Positions 16,906 through 24,563 of a DNA stretch of 39,709 nucleotides are shown in pieces. The notes under the pieces were generated by a model. That model saw only the letters and a program-made list of their open reading frames with translations, had not been told where the DNA came from and ran no database searches. The stretch's first letter is position 1, and every line of letters begins with the position of its first letter. The translations under genes and the position numbers were made by a program. The DNA is from Clostridia bacterium (lineage in GTDB: Bacteria > Bacillota > Clostridia > Oscillospirales > CAG-272), in NCBI GenBank assembly GCA_017481225.1, contig JAFUPM010000039.1:1-39709 (forward strand), read 5' to 3'.

Positions 16906-17645
16906 TGAAGCGGTTTACGGTTAAAAAACACGTTATCCCTGCATTGCTGATTGCAGCGATAGCTGCCACAGCTCTCTTTTTGGCATTCTCTCAAGAGTCT
17001 AAAAGGCATATTTCTTTCCTTGGAGACAGCATAACCACCTACGAGGGCTACAGTGATTCAGCAGACTATAATTCTACACTTGCGGACAATCTCACATATT
17101 ACAGGGCAGGAAGCCTTGACCTTGATGACACATGGTGGTATCAAGTCGTAAAAGGACTTAGAGGCAAGCTGTGCGTTAACAATTCCTGCTCTGCCTCAAG
17201 GGTAACGGACACAAAACCGGGATTAAGATCAGGTGTAGAGGGAGCTTCACAGTTACATAACAAAAATGAGCAGAAGCCCGACATAATAATTATATATATG
17301 GGTACTAACGATATTGCTAATGGGGTACCACTCGAGGACTTTGCCGATGCGTATAAAGATATGCTCGATGTTATTGAAGGAGAGTATCCGAAAGCCGAGG
17401 TTTATTGTTGCACACTTCTGCCCGAGAGCAGAACCGCAGGAAAGGACGACGTGCTAGCAGGCTACAATGAGATTATAAGGACTCAGACCACAGAGCATAA
17501 TTATGGGATTATTGACTTTTACAGTGAACTTACTGAGTGGAATTATATGACTCATACCAACGAGGACGGAGCGTTGCGCGTTCACCCTACGGCTGAAGGA
17601 ATGGAGATGCTTTCACGTATAGCTCTATCGTCTATTGAAAAATAA
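16905..17645 (+). CDS. Membrane-anchored SGNH/GDSL hydrolase
   Basis: A 246-residue protein with a basic N-terminus and one hydrophobic helix (about 11-29) acting as signal anchor. The SGNH fold follows: block I is FLGDSITTYEG with nucleophile Ser42, block III is YMGTNDIANG, and the C-terminal His lies in RVHPTAEGM. The usual DxxH spacing of the catalytic Asp is not seen; the nearest Asp is six residues before the His. SGNH enzymes are often carbohydrate O-deacetylases, which would fit action on the same glycan as the GH88 protein. The start at 16905 overlaps the GH88 stop (TAATG) and is preferred over an in-frame ATG at 16887. It is the last gene of the secreted operon. Confidence 0.85.
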   Translation: MKRFTVKKHVIPALLIAAIAATALFLAFSQESKRHISFLGDSITTYEGYSDSADYNSTLADNLTYYRAGSLDLDDTWWYQVVKGLRGKLCVNNSCSASRVTDTKPGLRSGVEGASQLHNKNEQKPDIIIIYMGTNDIANGVPLEDFADAYKDMLDVIEGEYPKAEVYCCTLLPESRTAGKDDVLAGYNEIIRTQTTEHNYGIIDFYSELTEWNYMTHTNEDGALRVHPTAEGMEMLSRIALSSIEK

Positions 17646-17720
17646 TTGGTTAATACAATTTATCATAGACGCATATTTTAATATCTCACTTTGAAGTAAA
17701 AATAGAAAAATAATTTTGTT

Positions 17721-17753
17721 AAAGAAGCTTCCTTTGTTTGGTAGCTTCTTTTT
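17721..17753 (+). terminator. Terminator of the secreted-enzyme operon
   Basis: The stem AAAGAAGCT/AGCTTCTTT is extended by CC/GG after a T-T mismatch, with a short loop, and is followed by a TTTTTCGTTTT tract, about 75 nt after the SGNH gene. Confidence 0.85.
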
Positions 17754-17800
17754 CGTTTTGTCGGATAAATAACTCAATTTGCTATTAAATAATTACTCTA

Positions 17801-17830
17801 TTGACTTTTTACGCGCGGGTGTGGTACAAT
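17801..17830 (+). promoter_or_regulatory. Promoter of the FGGY kinase gene
   Basis: TTGACT (17801-17806) and TACAAT (17825-17830) have an 18-bp spacer. It shows that codons upstream of 17864 are promoter DNA, which supports the TTG start there. Confidence 0.75.
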
Positions 17831-17863
17831 AGTAGCAAAATAAAATATTCGGAGGATTGTATT

Positions 17864-19261
17864 TTGAATCTTTTGGGAATTGATATGGGTACAACGTCGG
17901 TAAAAACTGTGCTTTTCACCGACAAGCTCGAGGAAAAAATGAAGCTTACCGCAGATTACACGCCGAACTCTCACGGCGATATTATGGAATTTCCTGCGGA
18001 GGAATATTGGAAAATAGTCAAGGGGGAGATAGATAAGGTTTGCGCCGAGGCCCGTGTCGATGCTCTTGCTATCGATACTCAGTGCGAAACGCTTATTCTC
18101 ACAGACGAGGACGGCAACCCTACGAGAGAGGCTATCGTATGGCTCGACAACAGAGCTACCGAGGAGGCTAAGCTCATTGAGGAGCATTTCGGCAGACAGC
18201 GCGTCTACGAGATGACGGGTCAGCCCGAGGTTACCGCAACCTGGCCTGCCTGCAAGCTTCTGTGGGTTAAGCGCAACGAGCCCGAGGTATGGGCTAAGAC
18301 CAAGAGGGTGTTCCTTCTTGAGGACTATATGCTCTACAAAATGACGGGCAAATTCGTTACGGAGAAAACTCTCCAATCCTCCACCATATACTTCGATATT
18401 AAGGGCAACTGCTGGTGGAGCGAAATGCTCGAATACATAGGCGTAGGCGAGGATATGCTCCCCGAGCTTCTGGACAGCGGTGTCGAGATTGGCGAGTACG
18501 AGGGCATTAAGGTTGTGACGGGTGCTATGGACCAGGTGTCGGGCGCCATAGGCGCGGGTATCGTTAAGCCCGGTATTATCAGCGTTATGACGGGTACGAC
18601 TATGGTTATTTTTATACCCTGCGACACGGTTCCCGAGTATAACCCCGAGAGCATCGTTCCCTGCCATTATAACTACGACGGGAAGTATTGCCTTCTCTCC
18701 TGGTCGCCTACGGCGGGTATGGCTCTTAAATGGTTTAAGAACGCGCTTTGCGAGGAGTTCTCCTTCGGTGAGCTTGACGGGCTTTGCGAGGCTATCGCAC
18801 CCGGCTCGGATGGCGTGACCTTCCTTCCCTACCTTTGCGGCTCTACTATGCCAAAGTACAATCCCGAGGCTCGCGGCAGCTTTACGGGTCTTACCACCGA
18901 GCATACTAGAGGTCACTTTGCAAGGGCTGTTATGGAGTCGGTTGCCTGCATGCTGAAATCCAATCTTGACTATCTCGGGCTTGACGTTTCCGAGATACGC
19001 GCTATGGGCGGCGGAGCAACAAGCCCTCTGTGGTGCCAGATTAAGTCGGATATGACGGGCAAGCGGCTCGTTACCCTCAAAAACAAGGAGACTGCCTGCC
19101 TTGGCGCGGCAATCCTTGCAGGTGTGGGCGTGGGTGTATTCGAGTCGGTAGAGTCGGCTTGCGAGATGATAGAGATAGGCAAGTCCTACGCTCCCTCGGG
19201 CGCAGACTACACCGAATGCTACGAGAGATTTATGAAATACGACGGAATACTTAACGTATAA
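17864..19261 (+). CDS. FGGY-family carbohydrate kinase (xylulokinase-like)
   Basis: A 465-residue sugar kinase. The N-terminal ATP-binding motif LLGIDMGTTSVKTVLFTD is followed by EAIVWLDNRA (sugar-binding region), YEMTGQPEVTATWPACKLLW, and VVTGAMDQVSGAIGAGIV with a catalytic Asp. The C-terminal GGGATSPLWCQIKSDMTGK and ETACLGAAILAGVGVG complete the FGGY signature. The enzyme phosphorylates a ketose, polyol or similar sugar in the cytosol. The start is TTG at 17864 with GGAGG 8 nt upstream; a longer in-frame ATG at 17801 lies in the promoter. MFS transporter and GNAT genes follow closely, suggesting a small sugar-uptake operon. Family certain; xylulose versus other sugars unresolved. Confidence 0.93.
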   Translation: MNLLGIDMGTTSVKTVLFTDKLEEKMKLTADYTPNSHGDIMEFPAEEYWKIVKGEIDKVCAEARVDALAIDTQCETLILTDEDGNPTREAIVWLDNRATEEAKLIEEHFGRQRVYEMTGQPEVTATWPACKLLWVKRNEPEVWAKTKRVFLLEDYMLYKMTGKFVTEKTLQSSTIYFDIKGNCWWSEMLEYIGVGEDMLPELLDSGVEIGEYEGIKVVTGAMDQVSGAIGAGIVKPGIISVMTGTTMVIFIPCDTVPEYNPESIVPCHYNYDGKYCLLSWSPTAGMALKWFKNALCEEFSFGELDGLCEAIAPGSDGVTFLPYLCGSTMPKYNPEARGSFTGLTTEHTRGHFARAVMESVACMLKSNLDYLGLDVSEIRAMGGGATSPLWCQIKSDMTGKRLVTLKNKETACLGAAILAGVGVGVFESVESACEMIEIGKSYAPSGADYTECYERFMKYDGILNV

Positions 19262-19279
19262 GATTTATTCATCTGGAAA

Positions 19280-20524
19280 ATGAAAACCCGAAGCTTAAAT
19301 AATAAGCGCGCAAGCATTCTGCTTCTTTGCGCGCTGGTTGCATCCTACTCCTTTATTTGTCTTACGAAAAATTGCTTCTCCTCCGCTATGGTCTTTATAG
19401 TGGACGAGGGGCTGCTGACGAAGTTCCAAACGGGACTTATTACGGCTACCTTCTACGTTATCTACGCCATACTGCAGATTGCGGGAGGAGTCGTTACGGA
19501 TAAGTGGCACCCCGAGAGATTTATCACCTTCGGTCTTTTGGGCGCGGCGGCTTGCAATCTGGTAATCTACTTTAATCAGAATTATATAGTTATGCTTGTG
19601 GCGTGGGGTGTTAATGCGGCTGTGCAGTTCGGCGTATGGCCTGCAACCTTCAAGCTGGTGTCTACGATGCTGACGGAGGATATGAGGGACAATTCCCTCT
19701 TTATCGTCACCTTCGCAAATCCTGTGGGAGTTGTGGTGAGCTATCTTGTTTCTGCCCTTGTCAGCGAAAGATGGCAGCTTAACTTCTTGGTGTCGGCAAT
19801 AGGGCTTTGCGTTATCGCCGTGGCTTGGGAGCTTGTTTTCCGCGCTGTAAAGCCATATATAGTTGAGACGGAGCTTGCGGCGCAGAAAAGCGGCGGAGCC
19901 GCCCTCGCGCGTGGCGAATTTTTAAAGATAGCAATATCCAGCGGTATAATTATGATTGTGGCGATATCCTTTATCAGGTGTATGTTCGACCTTGGTATAA
20001 AGGCTCTTGCTCCCTCTCTTATTTTCGACTCCTACGAGGACGTTTCGGCAACGTTGGCGACGGTACTGAACGTTGTGGTGCTTATCGCCGGCGCATCGGG
20101 ACCCGTTGTCGCTCATATTATCTACCCGAGATATATCAGAAACGAGGCTGTGGCGTTGACTATATTCTTCGGTATCTCGCTGCCTTTAGTCGCATTGCTT
20201 CTCATATTTATCGGAAAGGTTCATTACTCGGTAATAGTCGTGCTTCTGGCACTTATCGTTATGCTTATGGGCGGTGGAACGCTCTTCACAACCTCGTTCG
20301 TTGCCGCAAGGTTCAACAAATGGGGAAAGGGCGCGACTATTGCGGGAATTCTCAACTGCTTCTCCTCTCTCGGCGTGGTAGTGGCGAACGTTGCGTTTAC
20401 AGCAATTGCAGACGGCGTGGGCTGGATAGGTACCATTACGGTATGGGTTATTATGATGTCGGTGGCTCTTATTCTTTCGCTTATCACCGCACCCGTGTGG
20501 GGAAAATTCCTGAAAAACAGGTAG
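19280..20524 (+). CDS. MFS transporter, sugar-phosphate/organophosphate type
   Basis: A 414-residue protein with 12 hydrophobic helices of the major facilitator superfamily. The N-terminal half (SYSFICLTKNCFSSAM, GLITATFYVIYAILQIAGG, then VTDKWHPERF in the helix 2-3 loop) resembles the organophosphate:phosphate antiporter group (GlpT/UhpT) and related organic-anion carriers. It starts 18 nt after the kinase gene and is followed 6 nt later by a GNAT gene, so it probably imports the kinase's substrate or a related compound. The ribosome binding site is weak, consistent with translation coupled to the kinase. The substrate is inferred only. Confidence 0.87.
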   Translation: MKTRSLNNKRASILLLCALVASYSFICLTKNCFSSAMVFIVDEGLLTKFQTGLITATFYVIYAILQIAGGVVTDKWHPERFITFGLLGAAACNLVIYFNQNYIVMLVAWGVNAAVQFGVWPATFKLVSTMLTEDMRDNSLFIVTFANPVGVVVSYLVSALVSERWQLNFLVSAIGLCVIAVAWELVFRAVKPYIVETELAAQKSGGAALARGEFLKIAISSGIIMIVAISFIRCMFDLGIKALAPSLIFDSYEDVSATLATVLNVVVLIAGASGPVVAHIIYPRYIRNEAVALTIFFGISLPLVALLLIFIGKVHYSVIVVLLALIVMLMGGGTLFTTSFVAARFNKWGKGATIAGILNCFSSLGVVVANVAFTAIADGVGWIGTITVWVIMMSVALILSLITAPVWGKFLKNR

Positions 20525-20530
20525 TTTACG

Positions 20531-21070
20531 ATGCTTTTTATTAAAGAAGATTTTGACGAATACACACTCTCCGCCCTAAGGGAGCTATACGAGGACGCAT
20601 TCCCCGAGGACGAGAAAAAGCCCTTCTCCGTTATACTTGACCGAAGGGAGCTTGGCACGGTTGAGCTTCTGGCTCTCATAGACGGGGCGGGAGAATTTTC
20701 GGGGCTGGCTATCACGGCAAAGCACCGCGAGCTCGTGCTGCTGGATTATTTCGCCATTGCACCTAAAAAACGTGGCAAGGGTATAGGCACGGAAGCTTTG
20801 AAAATGCTGCAAAAGCGCTACACGGGTAGCCGCTTTGTGCTTGAAATCGAGGACGACGCGGTACCTGCGGACAACACGCGCGATAGAATTCGCCGCAAGC
20901 ATTTTTACTTAAGCTGCGGTATGGAAATTATGCCCTACAGAATATCTCTTTTCGGAATTGAGATGCTCATTCTCACCTATGGAGGTCCCGTGAAATTTGA
21001 TGAATACCACGGGATTTACAGGGCGGTCTACTCAGAGGAGCTTGCTAGGAACGTGCGGCTTTTAGGCTGA
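20531..21070 (+). CDS. GNAT-family N-acetyltransferase
   Basis: A 179-residue acetyltransferase. The acetyl-CoA-binding motif A is RGKGIGTEAL (residues about 81-90), preceded by strand 4 LLDYFAIAPKK. A later FYLSCGMEIMPYRI matches motif B. It starts 6 nt after the MFS gene, so it is probably co-transcribed with the kinase and transporter. The acceptor substrate is unknown. The stop codon lies inside the first unit of a 16-bp tandem array. Confidence 0.88.
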   Translation: MLFIKEDFDEYTLSALRELYEDAFPEDEKKPFSVILDRRELGTVELLALIDGAGEFSGLAITAKHRELVLLDYFAIAPKKRGKGIGTEALKMLQKRYTGSRFVLEIEDDAVPADNTRDRIRRKHFYLSCGMEIMPYRISLFGIEMLILTYGGPVKFDEYHGIYRAVYSEELARNVRLLG

Positions 21071-21146
21071 TAAGGCTTTGGGCTGATAAGGCTTTGGGCC
21101 GATAAGGCTTTGGGCTGATAAGTCTTTGGGATGATATGGCTTTGGG
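21067..21146. repeat. 16-bp tandem array copying the GNAT gene 3' end (5 units)
   Basis: Five units of CTGATAAGGCTTTGGG, 16 bp each with one to three changes. The first unit contains the TGA stop of the GNAT gene, so the array reiterates the gene's own tail with stop codons in each unit. It lies between convergent genes. Confidence 0.93.
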
Positions 21147-21190
21147 GGTTACAAGCCGAGGCTTGTCTTTCCTTTAAAACTAAAAAAACA

Positions 21191-21229
21191 AAAATCACCT
21201 GCTACCGTTTACCGTTGGCAGGTGATTTT
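21191..21229. terminator. Bidirectional intrinsic terminator
   Basis: A 12-bp perfect stem, AAAATCACCTGC (21191-21202) with GCAGGTGATTTT (21218-21229), has a 15-nt loop. A-tracts on the left and T-tracts on the right allow termination of both the GNAT and the ROK-APH transcripts. Confidence 0.9.
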
Positions 21230-21230
21230 C

Positions 21231-21356
21231 TATAGGTCGGCGATAAGCTTATGCCGCCGAGAGGATTGCTGTTTTTATTACTTTGCGGAATTTTTTATAG
21301 GTAGGCGGTCAGCTTATGCCGCCGAGAGAATTGTTTTTTATTTTGCGGAATATTTC
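21231..21356. repeat. Duplicated 3' end of the ROK-APH gene (65-bp direct repeat)
   Basis: The segment at 21231-21295 resembles 21296-21356. Shared blocks are TATAGGT, AGCTTATGCCGCCGAGAG and TTTGCGGAAT. The right copy includes the last codons and TAA stop (21338-21340) of the ROK-APH gene, so the left copy is a downstream duplicate of the gene tail, again with a stop. Confidence 0.8.
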
Positions 21357-23401
21357 TTGACAATCGCGTGCATTTCGGGGAGAGACTTCTCCATATCCGA
21401 AACCAGCTTGAACTGGTTACGGGCGCGGTCAAGATTGTGACGGGGACGGCTGGTGCGGAAGTAGGTGTCGCCCGAGAGATAGTCGGTAAGGAAGCGCATA
21501 CCGCACTCGAAGGTCATCATAATAGCACCTATGGGGAGAAGCTCAAGCTCACCCTCGGTAAGTCCGCCCTTAGCACCCTCTATAAAGCCCTTGACGTACA
21601 GCTCGTAGAGGTTAATATCAAAGTTAACCTTGGAGAGGTCTATCTCATCCTCGAGGGCTGTGGTAGCGCCGAAGCGGATAGAGTCGCCGAAGTCGTTAAC
21701 CGAGTAACCGGGCATTATGGTATCAAGGTCAATAACGCAAAGGGGCTTGCCGCTCTTTTTGTCAAAGAGGATATTATTGAGCTTGGTGTCGTTATGGGTG
21801 ACCTTAAGAGGAAGTCTGCCCTCCTCTCTTGCGCGCTCGAGGGTATATGCGAACTCACGTCTCGCCTTGGCAAACTCCACCTCGCTCTCCACCTCGGAGA
21901 GTCTGCCGCACTTGTCGCCGGCTACAGCCTCCATAAGCTGTCTGTAGCGGTCGGGGGTGTTATGGAAGTTAACTATGGTTTCGTTAAGAGTGTCTGCAGG
22001 GTAGTCGCGGAGCAGATACTGGAAGTTGCCAAAGGCAACCGCGCTCTCGTAGAACTGCTCGGGGCGTTCCACCTTATCGTAGCTCTCGCTGTCTGTAACG
22101 AAGAGAACGAGTCTCCAATACTTGCCCTCGGCGTCCTTATAGCAGCTCTTGCCGTCCAGGGTTTTGATGGCGTTGAGAGTTTCTCTGTCGGGGTCACCGC
22201 CGCGCTCGGTTATTATTTTCCTCAAATATTCGGTAACGGCAACGTAGTTGTCCATAAGGGATACGGGGTCCTTGAAAACGTTGTCGTTAATTCTCTGGAG
22301 TATGTACTCGCGCCTTTCTCCGTCGCGCTCGACGATGACGTATCTTGTATCGTTGATATGGCCTGAGCCGTAAGGCTCGGAATATACTACCTTGCCACCC
22401 GTGGCAAAGTTGTCTACGATAGACTGGAGTTCTGCGTTCATCTTGGCTACCTCATCCTGTTTTCCCAGAAGAGCCGAGCCTATTATGCCGGCATCATTTC
22501 TGAATTTAGCCGCGACAACCTCGGTTCGGTTGCCGTCGGTGCCGAAGGATATACGCTCAATCTCACGGCGAAGGGGCAGAATAAGATTATCGCCCTCGCC
22601 CGAAATGCCGCCGCCTATACATACGACGTCGGGCTGGAGAATATTGATAACGTTGGATACGCCGATAGCGAGATGCCTTATGAAATCGTCGATAACGCGC
22701 TGCGCGGCACGGTCACCCTTCGCTGCTGCGCGGAATGCCGTAGTACCGCTTACCTTGGTGATATCGCCGTCAACCATCGACCACATAATGCTGTCGCCAT
22801 AGAGGCTCATCATACGGCGTGTTTCGCCTATAAGGGCTGTTGCCGATGCATACGCCTCAAGACAGCCGCGCTTACCGCAGGTGCATTCTCTGCCTCCTGC
22901 GTCGACTATTGTGTGACCCATCTCGGCTGCAAAGCCGTTTTTGCCCTCCCAGATTTTGCTGTCGATGACGATGCCGCCGCCAACACACGTACCGAGAGTG
23001 ATGGCAACCAGGGACGCCTTATGCTCGCCCGAGCCCCAAAGAGCCTCGGCGTAGGCTGCGACGTTTGCATCGTTAGCAACGTAGGTTCTGACACCTGCGC
23101 GGCTCTGTACGTCGTTTGCAAGGTTTGCATTTGTCCAACGAAGGTTGTTTGCCGATATGACAACGCCGTCCTTGACTATACCGGGGGTTGCAACTCCTAT
23201 CCACTTCATAGACGCGAGGGTAGCTCCTGCCTCCTTAGCAATACTGTGGCAGAGTGCTACGATATCCTCCGCTATCTCCGCGGAGGGACGGGGTGCCCGT
23301 GTCTTGACACTCCCCTTCGCAACTATCCTCCTGGTCTTAAGGTCTACAACGCCTGCGGCGATATTGGTGCCGCCAAGGTCTACGCCTATACAATATTCCA
23401 T
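21338..23401 (-). CDS. Fusion of ROK sugar kinase and NahK/APH-type kinase
   Basis: A 687-residue two-domain protein. Residues 1-315 are a ROK kinase: GVDLGGTNIAAGVV is the ATP motif and Asp111 in NDANVAA is catalytic. The zinc site is His163 with Cys173, Cys175 and Cys180 (CTCGKRGC followed by LE). Residues about 330-687 are an aminoglycoside-phosphotransferase-fold kinase close to N-acetylhexosamine 1-kinase, with PYGSGHINDTRYV, THNDTKLNNILFD (Asp538) and CVIDLDTIMPG. ROK kinases phosphorylate O6 of hexoses; NahK-type kinases phosphorylate the anomeric hydroxyl. One chain could therefore catalyse both. The ATG at 23401 (AAGGA 7 nt upstream) is preferred over a GTG at 23416. It diverges from a PocR-AraC regulator, the likely controller. 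No frameshift or stop lies between the domains. Confidence 0.92.
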   Translation of the reverse strand: MEYCIGVDLGGTNIAAGVVDLKTRRIVAKGSVKTRAPRPSAEIAEDIVALCHSIAKEAGATLASMKWIGVATPGIVKDGVVISANNLRWTNANLANDVQSRAGVRTYVANDANVAAYAEALWGSGEHKASLVAITLGTCVGGGIVIDSKIWEGKNGFAAEMGHTIVDAGGRECTCGKRGCLEAYASATALIGETRRMMSLYGDSIMWSMVDGDITKVSGTTAFRAAAKGDRAAQRVIDDFIRHLAIGVSNVINILQPDVVCIGGGISGEGDNLILPLRREIERISFGTDGNRTEVVAAKFRNDAGIIGSALLGKQDEVAKMNAELQSIVDNFATGGKVVYSEPYGSGHINDTRYVIVERDGERREYILQRINDNVFKDPVSLMDNYVAVTEYLRKIITERGGDPDRETLNAIKTLDGKSCYKDAEGKYWRLVLFVTDSESYDKVERPEQFYESAVAFGNFQYLLRDYPADTLNETIVNFHNTPDRYRQLMEAVAGDKCGRLSEVESEVEFAKARREFAYTLERAREEGRLPLKVTHNDTKLNNILFDKKSGKPLCVIDLDTIMPGYSVNDFGDSIRFGATTALEDEIDLSKVNFDINLYELYVKGFIEGAKGGLTEGELELLPIGAIMMTFECGMRFLTDYLSGDTYFRTSRPRHNLDRARNQFKLVSDMEKSLPEMHAIVKKYSAK

Positions 23402-23596
23402 AGCTTTTTCCTTCACCTTTTATTTTACATTTTTTCCCTGGGAAATGCTACCAACTTTACCTTGAAAGAGCTTCGCAACCAGCGGTTGCGGTTGTCGGAC
23501 GCGCCTCTTTCGGTAAGCTTCGCCTCGGCTATTGCCAAATAGGATATATCCGTCGGGAAAAGTTTATTTTATCTACTTATATTGTAACTCAAACTA
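23402..23596. promoter_or_regulatory. Divergent intergenic leader of the ROK-APH gene
   Basis: About 195 bp holding the unmapped promoter of the ROK-APH gene. It contains a GCAACC-AGC-GGTTGC hairpin near 23473-23487. I see no good -35/-10 pair on the minus strand, as expected if the neighbouring AraC-type regulator is required for activation. No gene is recognisable. Confidence 0.4.
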
Positions 23597-23625
23597 TTGA
23601 CTTTTTCTATGGAAAATAGTATAAT
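23597..23625 (+). promoter_or_regulatory. Promoter of the PocR-AraC regulator gene
   Basis: TTGACT (23597-23602) and TATAAT (23620-23625) have a 17-bp spacer, about 55 nt upstream of the ATG at 23680. Confidence 0.8.
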
Positions 23626-23679
23626 TATTTGTAGAATAGTGCAAATTGCGCTGTTTTTTTACAAATCGGGGGTATTGCT

Positions 23680-24507
23680 ATGAACAAGCAGGAAATTATA
23701 ACCGTCCTGTCGGAGCTGTATAAGATAAGCGACTTCAGAATATCGCTGCACGGTACGGATTATACGGAGATTGCCGCCTTTCCCGAGGAGCCTCTTCCCT
23801 TCTGCAGGCTTGTGAACGGTTGCGACTCCGAGCACGCCTTATGCCTTGAGTGTGACAGGCACGGCTGCGAGGTTGCGGTGGCTAAGCGCGGCACTTACAT
23901 ATACAAATGCCGTTACGGTCTGACGGAGGCTATAAGCCCTCTTTACAATTTCGGGACTATGACGGGCTTCCTTATGATGGGGCAGATTGCCGACGGCGAG
24001 GGCGCTGTTGACTGCGCAAGAGAGCTTGCGGGTCGGGTGCTCGGAGATGAAGCCGAGGCTCTGGCTGACAGTATTCCAACGGTTGCTCCCGATATGATTG
24101 AGTCCTACGTCAGGATAATGACTATATGCGCGGAATATCTGACACTCTCAAACGCCATGCCCTCGGCGAAGCCGACGGTTGCGGAGCTTGCCAGACAGTA
24201 TATCAGCGAGAACCTCTCGAAAAAATTCAGCATATCGGATATATGCGACAAGCTCGGGACTTCAAAATCAACTTTGCTCACGTCCTTTAAGAAGCATTTC
24301 GGAACGACGGTTAACGCCTATATCACCGAGACAAGGCTCGATACCTCCCTTAAGTTGCTTGAGGAAGGAGCGAAAACCATAAACGAGATTGCAACAGAGG
24401 TTGGCTTTGCCGACCAATCCTATTTCTCCAAGGTGTTCTCTCAGCGGTACGGTATGCCGCCTAGCGAATACAGGTTGAGGATAAAGGGCGACGGGATTGA
24501 TGAGTAA
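23680..24507 (+). CDS. PocR-domain AraC-family transcriptional regulator
   Basis: A 275-residue regulator. Residues about 5-155 match the PocR ligand-sensing domain, with its Cys-rich stretch (FCRLVNGCD, CLECDRHGCEVA, YKCRYGL). That pattern suggests metal or redox binding around the ligand pocket. Residues about 170-270 hold AraC helix-turn-helix motifs: ISDICDKLGTSKSTLLTSFK and the signature INEIATEVGFADQSYFSKVF followed by GMPPSEYR. It is divergent from the ROK-APH kinase gene 278 bp away, so a sugar or polyol linked to that kinase is the likely inducer. The neighbour downstream is an unrelated nuclease gene starting 56 nt later. Confidence 0.92.
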   Translation: MNKQEIITVLSELYKISDFRISLHGTDYTEIAAFPEEPLPFCRLVNGCDSEHALCLECDRHGCEVAVAKRGTYIYKCRYGLTEAISPLYNFGTMTGFLMMGQIADGEGAVDCARELAGRVLGDEAEALADSIPTVAPDMIESYVRIMTICAEYLTLSNAMPSAKPTVAELARQYISENLSKKFSISDICDKLGTSKSTLLTSFKKHFGTTVNAYITETRLDTSLKLLEEGAKTINEIATEVGFADQSYFSKVFSQRYGMPPSEYRLRIKGDGIDE

Positions 24508-24563
24508 GGCGAAGTTGCCGTCTTACGGGGCAAAAGCTATGGCACAAAAACGAGGAGACAAAA

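Noticed and set aside
17801..17863. N-terminal extension of the FGGY kinase from an ATG at 17801
   Set aside because: The extension overlaps the promoter -35 and -10 and lacks the family pattern; the TTG at 17864 has a good Shine-Dalgarno and starts right before the ATP motif.
17798..18916. 372-codon minus-strand frame opposite the FGGY kinase
   Set aside because: It is antisense to a clear kinase gene, has no family resemblance or ribosome binding site, and results from the codon bias of the real gene.
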